Part shown: positions 7,511 to 17,027 of the stretch, piece after piece | Numbering within the stretch: position 1 is the first letter of the stretch | Layout of the letters: every line of letters begins with the position of its first letter | Source of the DNA: JALZKA01 sp963721645 | GTDB lineage: Bacteria > Actinomycetota > Thermoleophilia > Solirubrobacterales > 70-9 | Length of the DNA stretch: 64,000 nt | Direction of reading: 5' to 3' | NCBI GenBank assembly: GCA_963721645.1 | Contig: CAVRJK010000002.1 | Span: 744,001 to 808,000, forward strand | Position numbers and translations under genes: made by a program | Notes under the pieces: model-generated | The model's database searches: none | The model's input: only the letters and a program-made list of their open reading frames with translations | What the model was told of the DNA's origin: nothing

Positions 7511-8644
7511 ATGGCAACTGCGGTCACTCGAGACGACCGTACGCACCTCGCAAGGGCGCTTGAGGTGGCAGAGCGCGGGCGCGGATCGGTCTCGCCCAAC
7601 CCCATGGTCGGCTGCGTGATTGCGCGCGACGGTGGGCCCCTCGGCGAGGGCTGGCATGCCGAGCTCGGAGGCCTTCATGCCGAGCGCGCCGCGCTAGCCG
7701 ACTGTGCCGAGCGCGGCAACGATCCGAAGGGAGCGACCGCCTACGTCACGCTCGAGCCGTGTGCACACGAGGGCCGCCAGCCGCCGTGCGCCGAAGCGCT
7801 CGTCGCGGCCGGCGTGGCAAGGGTCGTCTACCTCTCCGATGACCCGTCCGAGAAGGCCGGCGGGCGCGGGCCGGGGATCCTGCGCGACGCCGGGATCGAG
7901 GTCGAGCTGGCTCAAGGCCCCCAAGCCGCGGCAGCCCGCCTCCTGATTCAGCCCTTCCGAAAGCACGCCCGCACCGGCCGTCCGCTCGTCACTCTCAAGT
8001 CGGCGCTGACGCTCGACGGCCGGACCGCAACCGAGAGTGGCGATTCGAAGTGGATCTCGGGACCTGAGAGCCGCGGGCTCGTCCACCGCTGGCGCGCCGA
8101 GTCAGACGCCGTAGCGATCGGCATCGGCACAGCGATCGCCGACGACGCCCTCCTGACCGCCCGCGACCTCGACCCTCCGGCCCCTCGCCAGCCCCTTCGA
8201 GTCGTATTCGACTCGGCGGCCCGGCTGCCCGCCGATTCGGCGATGGTGGCAAGCGCAGCGGAAGCACCCGTCCTTCTTGTCGCATCCCCGGACGCCCCCG
8301 CCGAGCGCAGTGAGCCCCTCCTCGCCGCAGGCGTGGACATCCTTGTGGTGGACGGCGACCCCGTCGCCCGCGTGGTCGCGACCCTGGTCGAGCTCGGGCG
8401 GCGGGAGATCACCTCCCTGCTGGTCGAGGGCGGCGCCGGGCTCGCCGGTTCCTTCGTCGATGCCGGCGAGGTGGACGAGCTCCGGCTGTTCGTCGCACCG
8501 GTCCTCCTGGGCGGCGCCGGCGCCAGGCCGCTCGCCGGCGGCCAAGGCAAACCGACGATCGCCGACGCCGAGCGCGCGCTGAACGTCAGCCACCAGACCG
8601 TCGGCGAGGACCTTTTGATAACCGCCCGCATGAAGGAGTGGTGA
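7511..8644 (+). CDS. ribD: Bifunctional pyrimidine deaminase/reductase RibD
   Basis: Catalyses the deamination and reduction steps that follow GTP cyclohydrolase II in riboflavin synthesis. The N-terminal deaminase shows the zinc motifs H-A-E (near residue 55) and PCAHEGRQPPC (about 81-91). The reductase domain starts near residue 150 with LKSALTLDGRTA and ends with LLVEGGAGLAGSF. The ATG at 7511 begins the conserved N-terminus (377 residues); an upstream TTG would lie inside the promoter. First gene of ribD-ribE-ribBA-ribH. Confidence 0.95.
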   Translation: MATAVTRDDRTHLARALEVAERGRGSVSPNPMVGCVIARDGGPLGEGWHAELGGLHAERAALADCAERGNDPKGATAYVTLEPCAHEGRQPPCAEALVAAGVARVVYLSDDPSEKAGGRGPGILRDAGIEVELAQGPQAAAARLLIQPFRKHARTGRPLVTLKSALTLDGRTATESGDSKWISGPESRGLVHRWRAESDAVAIGIGTAIADDALLTARDLDPPAPRQPLRVVFDSAARLPADSAMVASAAEAPVLLVASPDAPAERSEPLLAAGVDILVVDGDPVARVVATLVELGRREITSLLVEGGAGLAGSFVDAGEVDELRLFVAPVLLGGAGARPLAGGQGKPTIADAERALNVSHQTVGEDLLITARMKEW

Positions 8645-8648
8645 GGAG

Positions 8649-9254
8649 ATGTTCACCGGCATCGTGAAGGAGCTCGGAACGATCGGCACCGTGGAGCGCT
8701 CAGAGGAGGGGGCGCGGTTCGAGATCGGTGCCGGCTTTGCAAGAGATCTCAAGCAAGGCGATTCGGTTGCCGTCAACGGCGTCTGCCTGACGGTGACCTC
8801 GCTCTCGTCAGAAGGCTTCAGCGCTGACGTAATGAACCAGTCGCTCGGCCTGACAAGTCTCGGCGGGCTCGAACGGGGCGACCAGGTGAACCTGGAACCC
8901 GCCCTCCGGGCGGGCGACGCCTTGGGCGGGCACATTGTGCAGGGCCATGTGGATTGCACGGGAGACGTCGTGGCCGTCACCCCCGATGGCATCGCGACCC
9001 GGATCGCGGTCGACGTCCCCGAGCGTTACCGCCGCTATTTCGTCGAGCACGGCTCCGTGACGGTGGACGGGGTGAGCCTCACGGTGGCGCTTCTCACCGA
9101 AGCCGGCTTCGAGGTCTCGCTGGTTCCCGAGACCCTTGAGCGCACCACGCTTGGCGCCACGCAGAAGGGGGACAAGGTCAACCTGGAGTTCGACGTGATC
9201 GCGCGATATGTCGAGAGGCTCCTACGCTTCGACGAGAAAGGCAACAAGCCATGA
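8649..9254 (+). CDS. ribE: Riboflavin synthase, alpha subunit
   Basis: Dismutates two 6,7-dimethyl-8-ribityllumazines to riboflavin. It begins with the signature MFTGIV and has two tandem lumazine-binding barrels: VNGVCLTVTSL in the first half and VDGVSLTVALL in the second, with GHIVQGHVD between them. 201 residues is typical. A GAGGAG Shine-Dalgarno-like sequence precedes the ATG. The stop overlaps the ribBA ATG by four bases. Confidence 0.95.
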   Translation: MFTGIVKELGTIGTVERSEEGARFEIGAGFARDLKQGDSVAVNGVCLTVTSLSSEGFSADVMNQSLGLTSLGGLERGDQVNLEPALRAGDALGGHIVQGHVDCTGDVVAVTPDGIATRIAVDVPERYRRYFVEHGSVTVDGVSLTVALLTEAGFEVSLVPETLERTTLGATQKGDKVNLEFDVIARYVERLLRFDEKGNKP

Positions 9255-10540
9255 GTGAAGCCCAAACAGAAACCAGCGTCTTTTCCACGGTCGAGGAAGC
9301 CCTCGAGGAGATTCGCCGTGGCCGGATGGTCGTGGTGTGCGACGACGAGGATCGTGAGAACGAAGGCGATCTGACAATGGCCGCCCAGTTCGTGACTCCC
9401 GAGGCCGTCAACTTCATGGCCACGCACGGACGAGGCCTTATCTGCCTCTCGCTTACGCCTGAGCGCTGCGACGAGCTGGGGCTCGACCTCATGGCGGCAA
9501 AGAACGAGTCGCCCTTCGAGACCCCGTTCACCGTCTCGGTCGAGGCAGCCGAAGGCGTCACAACAGGGATTTCGGCCGCTGACCGGGCCCGGACGATCCA
9601 GGTCGCGATCGATCCCGACTCGACGCCGCGAGATCTCGTCCAGCCCGGACATGTGTTCCCGCTCAAGTCAAAGCCTGGGGGAGTCCTGGAGCGGACGGGC
9701 CAGACCGAGGCCGCAGTCGACCTCTCGCGCCTGGCCGGCCTCAATCCCTCCGGCGTGATCTGCGAGATCATGAATGAAGACGGGACGATGGCGCGGGTCG
9801 ACGACCTCGTCCCGTACTGCGAGCAGCACGGCCTCAAGATGATCACGGTCGCCGACCTGATCGCCTACCGCCGCAAGCACGACCGCCTCGTCGAACGGGT
9901 CGTCTCGACGAGCCTCCCGACGGCGTTCGGAGAGTTCGCCGCCGTGGGATATCGCTCGCTGGTGGACGACAAGCACCATGTCGCGATGGTCAAGGGCGAT
10001 GTCGCGGGCACCGACGACGTGCTCGTCAGAGTCCACTCCGAGTGCCTGACCGGTGACGTCTTTCACTCTCTTCGCTGTGACTGCGGAGACCAGCTCGCAT
10101 CCGCCCTCGCGATGATCGAGCAGGAGGGGAGGGGAGTCCTCCTATACCTCTCCCAGGAAGGGCGCGGCATCGGCCTCCTCAACAAGCTCCGCGCCTACAA
10201 GCTCCAGGAGGAGGGCCTTGACACGGTTGACGCGAACCTGAAGCTTGGGTTGCCGGCAGACCTTCGCGACTACGGAATCGGCGCTCAGATCCTGGGCGAC
10301 CTCGGACTCACCTCGATCCGGATTCTGACGAACAACCCGAAGAAGATCATCGGCCTTGAGGGCTATGGCCTCTCGGTGAGCGAGCAGGTGCCGATCCAGG
10401 CCACGCCGAACCCCCACAACCAGGCCTATCTGGACGCGAAACGCGACAAGATGGGCCACGTACTTCACCACCAGGGACTCCCGTTCGACGACGAGATGAT
10501 CGACGAGGAGCACCGCCGCGACAAGGAGGATTCGAGTTGA
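9251..10540 (+). CDS. ribBA: Fused 3,4-dihydroxy-2-butanone-4-P synthase / GTP cyclohydrolase II
   Basis: Supplies both starting compounds of riboflavin synthesis. Residues 1 to about 205 are the RibB half, with DDEDRENEGDL and the THGRGLICL segment. Residues about 215-410 are the RibA half, with the zinc-binding cysteines of CLTGDVFHSLRCDCGDQL near 265-282 and the GRGIGLLNKL loop. The fusion is the usual actinobacterial form. A short charged tail follows. Coupled to its neighbours by four-base overlaps on both sides. Confidence 0.96.
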   Translation: MSEAQTETSVFSTVEEALEEIRRGRMVVVCDDEDRENEGDLTMAAQFVTPEAVNFMATHGRGLICLSLTPERCDELGLDLMAAKNESPFETPFTVSVEAAEGVTTGISAADRARTIQVAIDPDSTPRDLVQPGHVFPLKSKPGGVLERTGQTEAAVDLSRLAGLNPSGVICEIMNEDGTMARVDDLVPYCEQHGLKMITVADLIAYRRKHDRLVERVVSTSLPTAFGEFAAVGYRSLVDDKHHVAMVKGDVAGTDDVLVRVHSECLTGDVFHSLRCDCGDQLASALAMIEQEGRGVLLYLSQEGRGIGLLNKLRAYKLQEEGLDTVDANLKLGLPADLRDYGIGAQILGDLGLTSIRILTNNPKKIIGLEGYGLSVSEQVPIQATPNPHNQAYLDAKRDKMGHVLHHQGLPFDDEMIDEEHRRDKEDSS

Positions 10541-11043
10541 GCTCAGACGACATGACGGACGAGGCGTTCGCCTTCGACGTATCCGACGAGGAGAAGGAGT
10601 TCCTCAGCCGCAACGAGTGGGCGATCTGCGTAGCGACCTTCTACGACGACTTGGCCGAACGACTCGTGGGTGGCGCCGCCGAGGGCTTTGCCGAGGGTGG
10701 CGTCACGCTCGCGTCGATCCAGACCTATGAGGTGCCGGGAGCCTTCGAGCTGCCCTACGCGGCAAAGGTCTGTGCGGGCGCCGGAGTCTTTTCAGGGATC
10801 GCCTGCCTGGGGGCAGTGATTCGCGGCGAGACCGACCACTACGACTACGTCTGTGGCGAGGCCGCGCGCGGCATCATGGACGTGCAGCTCACTTCCGGGG
10901 TTCCTTGTGCGTTCGGGGTCATCACCTGTGACACACGCGAGCAGGCCGAGGCGCGCGCGGGCGGCGGCAAACGTGATCAGGGCCGCCAGGCCGCTTACGC
11001 GGTCATGCGTTCGGCTCTCAATCGCCGCAAGGTCCTGGGCTAG
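10537..11043 (+). CDS. ribH: 6,7-dimethyl-8-ribityllumazine synthase
   Basis: Condenses the RibB product with the RibD-derived pyrimidine. Motifs PGAFELP, GAVIRGETDHYDYVC and the FGVITCDT strand are all present. 168 residues, including an acidic leader of about 27 residues ahead of the first core strand (WAICVATFYDD). The TTG start overlaps the ribBA stop. Closes the riboflavin operon. Confidence 0.94.
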   Translation: MSSDDMTDEAFAFDVSDEEKEFLSRNEWAICVATFYDDLAERLVGGAAEGFAEGGVTLASIQTYEVPGAFELPYAAKVCAGAGVFSGIACLGAVIRGETDHYDYVCGEAARGIMDVQLTSGVPCAFGVITCDTREQAEARAGGGKRDQGRQAAYAVMRSALNRRKVLG

Positions 11044-11084
11044 CGGCAAGCGGCCCGGATCTCGCTCGCTACCCTTCCGCGCTC

Positions 11085-11276
11085 ATGGCCAAGGTCTGTC
11101 ATACCTGCGGAAAGGGCCCCTCGTTCGGGAATAACCGAAGCCACTCGATGGTCGCGACCCGGCGTCGCTTCAACCCGAACCTCCAGAAGGTCCGCATCTC
11201 GGACGACGGACGCCCCAAGCGCGTCTACGTCTGCACCCGCTGCCTCAAGGCCGGCCAGGTCACCAAGCACGCCTGA
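11085..11276 (+). CDS. rpmB: Ribosomal protein L28, zinc-binding form
   Basis: 63-residue large-subunit protein beginning MAKVCHTCGK. Two CxxC pairs, CHTC and CTRC, mark the C+ (zinc) variant. TACCCT at 11070-11075 lies nine bases before the ATG, with no clear Shine-Dalgarno sequence, suggesting its own promoter and a very short leader. rpmB next to a fakA homologue and recG is a widely conserved order. Confidence 0.96.
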   Translation: MAKVCHTCGKGPSFGNNRSHSMVATRRRFNPNLQKVRISDDGRPKRVYVCTRCLKAGQVTKHA

Positions 11277-11291
11277 CCTCGGACGCGGGCC

Positions 11292-11780
11292 GTGCGCATC
11301 GCGATCGTCTCCGATACCCACATGCCACGGGGGAGTCGCCGGATCCCTCCAGAGTGCGCGGAAACGCTGCGCTCCGCTGACCTCATCGTCCATGCCGGCG
11401 ACCTGAGCTCAGCCGAATTGCTCGACTGGCTGGAGTCGCTGGGGCCGCCATTCCACGGTGTTCACGGAAACGTCGATTCGGTTGAAGTCCGCGAGCGGTT
11501 GCCGGAATCGATCGAGTTCACGGCCAATGGCTGGCGGATCGCCGTCGTCCACGATGCGGGTGCGGCGAAAGGCAGGCTCGCCAGGATGCGCCGCCTCTTC
11601 CCCGGCGCAGACGCCGTGATCTTCGGCCATTCCCATCTGCCGGTCCACGAGGAAGAGGCCGGGTTCCAGATCTTCAACCCCGGCAGCCCGACCGAGCGAA
11701 GGCGCGCGCCTCACCACTCGTTCGGGACCGCCGAAGCATCCAAGAGCTCCCTCGTCTTTCAGCACATCTGGCTCGACTGA
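11292..11780 (+). CDS. YfcE/MJ0936-type metallophosphoesterase
   Basis: 162-residue calcineurin-like phosphodiesterase with the ordered metal motifs SDTH (near residue 8), HAGD, HGN-x-D, a lone His in the IAVVHD strand, and GHSH, plus NPGSPTE near the end. Members cleave small phosphodiesters; the substrate here is unknown. GTG start. A REP-type palindrome begins five bases after the stop. Confidence 0.85.
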   Translation: MRIAIVSDTHMPRGSRRIPPECAETLRSADLIVHAGDLSSAELLDWLESLGPPFHGVHGNVDSVEVRERLPESIEFTANGWRIAVVHDAGAAKGRLARMRRLFPGADAVIFGHSHLPVHEEEAGFQIFNPGSPTERRRAPHHSFGTAEASKSSLVFQHIWLD

Positions 11781-11784
11781 CCCC

Positions 11785-11803
11785 GAGGGGTCAGACCCCT
11801 CAC
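11785..11803 (+). repeat. REP-type palindrome after the phosphoesterase gene
   Basis: GAGGGGTCAGACCCCTCAC, preceded by CCCC so that CCCCGAGGGG can also pair, and followed by GGTTCGCTCACAC. It starts five bases after the stop codon at 11780. Confidence 0.85.
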
Positions 11804-11900
11804 GGTTCGCTCACACTCGCCCGCAACTCGCCCAAGTCCCCGAGAGGGCAGCCCTCTTGCGGTTCTCCCGCATTCGTCGGGAATATGCTCATGGCCCGCA

Positions 11901-13526
11901 ATGGTTGATCCCTCAATCGAGCGCTTTCGCGCGGTCATCTCCGTCGCCTATTCGCACCTCGAGGAGAGGCGCCAGGAGATCAACGACCTGAACGTGTTTC
12001 CCGTCGCCGACGGGGACACCGGCGACAACATGGCGTTGACCCTTCGCCACGTGATCGACGAGCTCGACCGGCTCGAGCAAGCCTCTGACGACGGCGACCC
12101 GAAGAGGCCCGAGATCGTCCGCGCGGTCGCGCGAGCTGCGCTGATGGGCGCACGCGGAAACTCCGGCGTGATCCTCAGCCAGATCGTTCGCGGTGCCGCG
12201 GAGAAGCTCGCGACGCCTCCCGGCCGCCTGATCGACCCCGAGATGATCGAGGCCGCGCTCATGAACGCATCGGACGCCGCCTGGGCATCTGTGCGCGAGC
12301 CGGCCGAGGGAACGATGCTCACGGTCGCGCGCGCGATGGCCGAGGCCGTTCGCGATCGCCGCGCGAGCTGGAACACGCACCACCTGGACACCGACGCGAC
12401 AGCGGACGAGCAGAACGCTCTTTTGGGCGAGATGCTTGCCACCGCGCTGTTCGCCGGGGAGGAGGCGCTCCGCCACACGCCTGAGCAGCTCAAGGTCCTC
12501 GCGGATGCCGGTGTAGTCGATGCCGGCGCGCTCGGCTTGGTGGTGATCGTTCGCGGCGCTCTTGCCGCGCTGGCCGGAGAGTCTGTGACGTTGCCCGAGA
12601 TCGAGCACTTCGCTCCGGCCCGCCTCTCGGACGTCCATCACGCCGAGTCCGAGTACCGCTTCTGCATCAACTTCATCGTCCTGGGCGAAGGCCTCTCGAC
12701 CACGGCGCAGCTACAGGACCTGGAGGAGATCGGGGATTCCGTGTTGGTCGTAGGCGACGAGGCGACGCTCAAGGTCCACGTTCACGCGGACGACCCGGCA
12801 GCGGCACGTGCGGTCTTCGAAGGCATCGGCTCGATCGAGCGGGAAGACGTCGCCGACATGCGCGAGCAGATCGCCGAGCGTGAGGCCCGCCTCCGTGAGA
12901 CCACCGGTGTCCTGGCGGTCGTCTCGGGCGTCGGAATGCTGCGCCTGTTCTCCGAGCTGGGAGCGCAGGTGATCGACGGTGGGCCGACCATGAACCCGTC
13001 GACCAACGATCTCGTTCGGGGGATCGAGGCGGTCGGCACCGACGAAGTCGTCGTCCTGCCGAACTCAAAGAACGTGATCATGGCCGCCGAGGAGGCGGCC
13101 CGCCTGTCCGAGCGCGAGGCAAGGGTCGTTCACTCAACGTCGCAGCAGGGCGCGCTCGCCGCGCTGGTCGAGCACGACCCCTCGGCCTCGGCGGAGGACA
13201 ACGCAGCGCGCCTCGCCGAAGCCCTCGGTTACGTCAGGGTGGGCGGGGTCGCGCCGGCCGCCAAGGACGATCCAGACGGTCGCTTTGTTCGCGGCGACAC
13301 GGTCGGCTTCGAAGGCGATGAGGTGATCGCGTTCGGTGGCACCGGCTCGACCCTTGCGGCAACGGTCGCCAAGCTCGCGGAGGGCGCCGAGATCGTGACC
13401 GTGGTGGAGGGCGAGATGCCGCCGATCGCGCTCGGCGATCTGAACCTCGACCTGCCCGACGACGTAGAGCTCGAGCTCCACAGAGGCGGCCAGCCGAACT
13501 GGTATTGGCTGATCGCAGCGCAGTAG
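11901..13526 (+). CDS. DAK2-domain protein, FakA/YloV family
   Basis: 541 residues. The N-terminal DhaL-like nucleotide-binding domain carries NVFPVADGDTGDNM (about residues 30-44, Asp cluster for Mg-ATP) and ARGNSGVILSQI. A middle and C-terminal part matches FakA, which phosphorylates fatty acids presented by FakB proteins for phospholipid synthesis. No FakB is in the window. Placement between rpmB and recG matches the conserved yloV position; the alkaline-shock gene often found there is absent. The ATG at 11901 is preceded by TATGCT at 11884-11889; an earlier ATG at 11891 is out of frame. Confidence 0.85.
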   Translation: MVDPSIERFRAVISVAYSHLEERRQEINDLNVFPVADGDTGDNMALTLRHVIDELDRLEQASDDGDPKRPEIVRAVARAALMGARGNSGVILSQIVRGAAEKLATPPGRLIDPEMIEAALMNASDAAWASVREPAEGTMLTVARAMAEAVRDRRASWNTHHLDTDATADEQNALLGEMLATALFAGEEALRHTPEQLKVLADAGVVDAGALGLVVIVRGALAALAGESVTLPEIEHFAPARLSDVHHAESEYRFCINFIVLGEGLSTTAQLQDLEEIGDSVLVVGDEATLKVHVHADDPAAARAVFEGIGSIEREDVADMREQIAEREARLRETTGVLAVVSGVGMLRLFSELGAQVIDGGPTMNPSTNDLVRGIEAVGTDEVVVLPNSKNVIMAAEEAARLSEREARVVHSTSQQGALAALVEHDPSASAEDNAARLAEALGYVRVGGVAPAAKDDPDGRFVRGDTVGFEGDEVIAFGGTGSTLAATVAKLAEGAEIVTVVEGEMPPIALGDLNLDLPDDVELELHRGGQPNWYWLIAAQ

Positions 13527-13535
13527 GTTCGCGAC

Positions 13536-14324
13536 ATGAGCGGATCAAGGAAGCCTGTCCTCTGGCACATCGGCGTCTCGCACTACTCCGAGAAGGTGCG
13601 ATGGGCACTCGACTGGAAGAACGTCGAGCACGACAGGCGCGAGCCGCCACCGCCCGTCCACATGGGGCTTGCGCTCTGGTGGAGCCGGGGGGAGACCAAG
13701 ACGTTTCCCGTTCTGGAACTTGACGGCGAGCGGATTCTCGACTCGACGGCGATTATCGGGGCGCTCGAGGCACGCTGGCCCGATCCGCCGCTATACCCCG
13801 AGGATCCGGTCGAGCGCCGCCATGCCCTCGACCTGGAGAGCTATTTCGATGAGAACCTCGGACCCGCCGTCCGGCTCTTCGGCTGGCACCACTTGCGCCG
13901 GGACTCCGAGCTTCTCGGCAAGGTGACGGAGAAGAACCTGCCCGGCCCGGTTCGCAACTTCGGTCCGGCGCGCGCCGGAATCAACGCGTTCGCATCGACC
14001 TTCGCAAACCTTCGTTTCAAGGTCTCAGAGCCTGCCGCCGAGGAGGAGGCCCGGCGTGTGATCGGCGAGTGTCTCGATCGGCTGGAAGCGGAGCTCGACG
14101 GCGGTGAGCACCTGGTAGGCGACTCCTTTTCGGTCGCGGACCTGACCGCGGCGGCGTTGCTCTACCCGATGGTCCTCCCGCCCGAGGGGCCGCGCGCGAT
14201 CACGGGAGTACCGGCGACGGCGAAGACATTCGAAGCGGAACTGCGCACTCGCCCGTCCTTTGGCTGGGTCGAGCGCACCTTTGCCGCATATCGCAAGCCC
14301 GTACGCGAGCCCGCGACGGCCTGA
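13536..14324 (+). CDS. Glutathione S-transferase family protein
   Basis: 262 residues with a thioredoxin-like N-terminal domain (VLWHIGVSHYSEKVRWAL, then TFPVLELDGERILDSTAI, the thiol-binding cis-Pro and DS pair) and a helical C-terminal domain ending in LVGDSFSVADLTAAALL, the conserved GST N-capping box. The first helix has Ser-His-Tyr-Ser where a catalytic Ser or Cys is expected. Substrate unknown; actinobacteria often lack glutathione, so another thiol is possible. Convergent with the DUF427 gene. Confidence 0.8.
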   Translation: MSGSRKPVLWHIGVSHYSEKVRWALDWKNVEHDRREPPPPVHMGLALWWSRGETKTFPVLELDGERILDSTAIIGALEARWPDPPLYPEDPVERRHALDLESYFDENLGPAVRLFGWHHLRRDSELLGKVTEKNLPGPVRNFGPARAGINAFASTFANLRFKVSEPAAEEEARRVIGECLDRLEAELDGGEHLVGDSFSVADLTAAALLYPMVLPPEGPRAITGVPATAKTFEAELRTRPSFGWVERTFAAYRKPVREPATA

Positions 14325-14328
14325 CGTC

Positions 14329-14790
14329 CTACCAGCCCTGAGTGCCGGGCTCGCCCTTGAACGGGCCCTGGATGTCGTCGGTGACCCACCCCGCGTAGAA
14401 CCGCCCGGGCTGCGGGCGAACCCGCTCGGCGCCGAGGTAGGCGGCATCGACGCGGGCCACATAGAACGAGACATGGTCCAGGAGCTGGGCGTACGACTGG
14501 TTGGGATGGGCGTAAAAGAACGCGGCCGACTCGGAGATCGCGCCGTCGACCGCAAGGTCGAGGTAGCTCGCCTGACCCTTCCACTCGCAGTGGGTATGCC
14601 CGCCGGCCGGCCGTGTGAGCTCCATACGCACATCCCTGCTGGGCACATAGATCGTCGGCGGGCTCGCGGTTTCCAGGACCCGCAGGGCTTTCGAGGACTC
14701 GGCGATCACCTCACCCGCGAACTCGACCTTGACGGGGCGTGCGCTCGGCTCGATTCGCGGCGGTCTCGGGTAGTCCCAGACTGACTCCAT
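14329..14790 (-). CDS. DUF427 family protein
   Basis: 153 residues matching the DUF427 pattern: VKVEFAGEVIAES strand, YVPSRDVRMEL, H-C-E-W-K-G-x-A-S-Y and a late FYAGWVTDDIQGPFKG segment. The family is a small beta fold without an assigned activity. It is divergent from recG, with only 26 bases between the starts. Confidence 0.85.
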   Translation of the reverse strand: MESVWDYPRPPRIEPSARPVKVEFAGEVIAESSKALRVLETASPPTIYVPSRDVRMELTRPAGGHTHCEWKGQASYLDLAVDGAISESAAFFYAHPNQSYAQLLDHVSFYVARVDAAYLGAERVRPQPGRFYAGWVTDDIQGPFKGEPGTQGW

Positions 14791-14816
14791 CTTGTCTTGA
14801 GCGTAGCCTCAGCCTC

Positions 14817-17027
14817 GTGCCCGTCAAGACCACCGAGCCGCCGTCGCGAACCCTCGATCCGCCGCGTGCGATCGGCTCGGGAGAAGCGCAGGATCGCGAG
14901 ACTCTGCGCGAGGCTCCGCTTCGCTTCAGGCCGAGACCATCGCAACTCGAAGCCCCCGTCAAGAGCCTCAAGGGCGCGGGGCCCAAGCTGTCGGCTCGGG
15001 CGGCGGGCATCGGTTTGGAGACCGTCGGCGACCTTCTTTGGCACCTGCCTCACGGCTATCGCGACCGCTCGAATGTGCTTACGATCGGCGAACTTCGCAT
15101 CGGCGAGGAGGCGACGGTCCTGGTCGAGGTCCGGAAGGCAAGGGTGCGGCCCACGCGTAACCGGCGACTTCGGATCGTCGAGGCGGACGTCGCGGACGCG
15201 TCGGGGGGAACGAAGGCGATCTGGTTCAACCAGGCCTGGCTTCTCGAGCGCCTCAGGCCGGGTACGCGGTTGCTCCTCTCCGGCAAGCTCGACCGCTCGG
15301 CCTTCAAGGTCTCGGCTCACGAGATCATCGGTGCGGACGGCGTGCGCGAGCGCGGGATTCACACGGTGGGCCTCGTCCCCGTCCATTCGGTCACCGACGG
15401 GCTCAGCGCGGACCGGGTGCGCGAGTGGGTCTGGACTTGCGCCGCCGCGGGGCGGGACTCGATCGAGCCGCTTCCGGCCGAGCTGCGTGCCCACCATGGT
15501 CTGGCTGGCGTTGCCGATGCGCTAATTGCCGCCCACTTCCCCTGGAGCGCCAAGGATGCCGAGGGGGCGAGGCGCCGGCTGGCTTTCGAGGAGCTCTTCC
15601 TCCATCAGGTGGCGCTCGCTGCCCGGCGCAAGGGCCGCGAGGACAAGCGGCCGGGGATCCCGCTTGAACCGCCGGGCCGGCTCACCCGTGACTGGATCGC
15701 CTCCCTGCCGTTCGAGCCCACGGACGGTCAGCGCCAGGCGTTCGCCGAGATCGACGGGGACCTCTCATCAGGCCGTCCGATGCAGCGACTCCTGATGGGC
15801 GAGGTCGGTTCCGGCAAGACCGTGGTCGCCGTGTTCGCGATGCTCCGGGCCGTCGAGTCCGGTCATCAGGCCGTGCTGATGGCACCGACGGAGACGCTCG
15901 CCGAGCAGCACGCCCACACCCTGAACGGCCTCTTGGCCCCGACGCACCTCCCGTTCACCCTCCTCACGGGCGCCACCAAGGCGGCCGCGCGGCGCGACGC
16001 CCTGGGACGCCTCGCGTCGGGCGAGCTCAGCCTGATCGTCGGCACGCATGCCTTGATCGAGCCGGACGTGCGTTTCGCGCGGCTGGCCGTATGCGTCGTC
16101 GACGAGCAGCACCGCTTCGGCGTGAAGCAGCGCGCTGCGCTTGACGCCAAGGGGCCTGAGCTCGGCGACGGCACGCGCGCGGCGCCTCACGTCCTCCACA
16201 TGACCGCGACCCCGATCCCGCGAACGCTCTCGCTGACGGCGTACGGTGACCTCGATGCCACAACGCTTCGCGAACTTCCGGCCGGTCGACGTCCAGTGAA
16301 GACGTGGGCCGTGGGGGAGGAGAAGCGAGCGGGCGCCTACGAGTTCGTGCGGGAGCGCCTGCGCGAGGGGCGCCAGGCTTTCTTCGTCTGTCCGCTGGTC
16401 GAGGGTTCGGAGAAGCTCGAGGCCAAGGCAGCCTCGGAGGAGGCCGAGCGACTGGCGAACGGGGAGATGCGCGACTTTCGCGTCGCCCTTCTCCACGGTC
16501 AGATGCACTCGCGCGATAAAGCGTCGGCCATGGAGGCGTTTGCCGCGGGCGAGGCAGACGTCCTCGTCGCCACCAGCGTGATCGAAGTTGGCATCGACGT
16601 CCCGAACGCGACGGTGATGGTCGTCGAAGGGGCCGAGCGCTACGGCCTCTCCCAGCTCCATCAGCTACGTGGCCGGGTGGGGCGCGGCGAGCACGAGTCG
16701 TATTGCATCCTGTTCGGCGATCCGGCCTCGGACACCGCGCGACGAAGGCTCGAGGCGATCGCGAGCGAGCGCGACGGGTTCAAGCTCGCCGAGGTCGATC
16801 TGTCCCTTCGGGGAGAAGGCGAGATCCTGGGCACCCTCCAGAGCGGGCTGCCGCGTTTTCGCGCCGCCCGGCTTCCCGAGGACGCGCCGCTCCTGGTGGA
16901 TGCACGCCGAGCCGCAATCGCGCTCCAGGGACTCCACGGCTCGCTCGAGAGCCCTGAGCTCGGCCCCCTGCTCGACGCAGCCCGCTTGCGCTTCGGCGAC
17001 GAGCGGGTCGAGGGCATCTCCGCATGA
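14817..17027 (+). CDS. recG: ATP-dependent DNA helicase RecG
   Basis: Reverses stalled forks and processes branched DNA. The N-terminal wedge/OB region (about residues 50-200) begins LKGAGPKLSARAA. The superfamily-2 motor has GEVGSGKT (Walker A, about 327-334), VVDEQHRFG (DExH-type Walker B, about 428), HMTATPIPRTL (motif III) and the C-terminal Q-x-x-x-R-x-G-R motif (LRGRVGRG). The GTG at 14817 is preferred (736 residues) because an upstream start would extend into the divergent DUF427 gene. Its end overlaps rsmD. Confidence 0.95.
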   Translation: MPVKTTEPPSRTLDPPRAIGSGEAQDRETLREAPLRFRPRPSQLEAPVKSLKGAGPKLSARAAGIGLETVGDLLWHLPHGYRDRSNVLTIGELRIGEEATVLVEVRKARVRPTRNRRLRIVEADVADASGGTKAIWFNQAWLLERLRPGTRLLLSGKLDRSAFKVSAHEIIGADGVRERGIHTVGLVPVHSVTDGLSADRVREWVWTCAAAGRDSIEPLPAELRAHHGLAGVADALIAAHFPWSAKDAEGARRRLAFEELFLHQVALAARRKGREDKRPGIPLEPPGRLTRDWIASLPFEPTDGQRQAFAEIDGDLSSGRPMQRLLMGEVGSGKTVVAVFAMLRAVESGHQAVLMAPTETLAEQHAHTLNGLLAPTHLPFTLLTGATKAAARRDALGRLASGELSLIVGTHALIEPDVRFARLAVCVVDEQHRFGVKQRAALDAKGPELGDGTRAAPHVLHMTATPIPRTLSLTAYGDLDATTLRELPAGRRPVKTWAVGEEKRAGAYEFVRERLREGRQAFFVCPLVEGSEKLEAKAASEEAERLANGEMRDFRVALLHGQMHSRDKASAMEAFAAGEADVLVATSVIEVGIDVPNATVMVVEGAERYGLSQLHQLRGRVGRGEHESYCILFGDPASDTARRRLEAIASERDGFKLAEVDLSLRGEGEILGTLQSGLPRFRAARLPEDAPLLVDARRAAIALQGLHGSLESPELGPLLDAARLRFGDERVEGISA

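Noticed and set aside
14739..14816. Upstream start for recG
   Set aside because: It would overlap the start region of the divergent DUF427 gene and adds residues with no RecG similarity.
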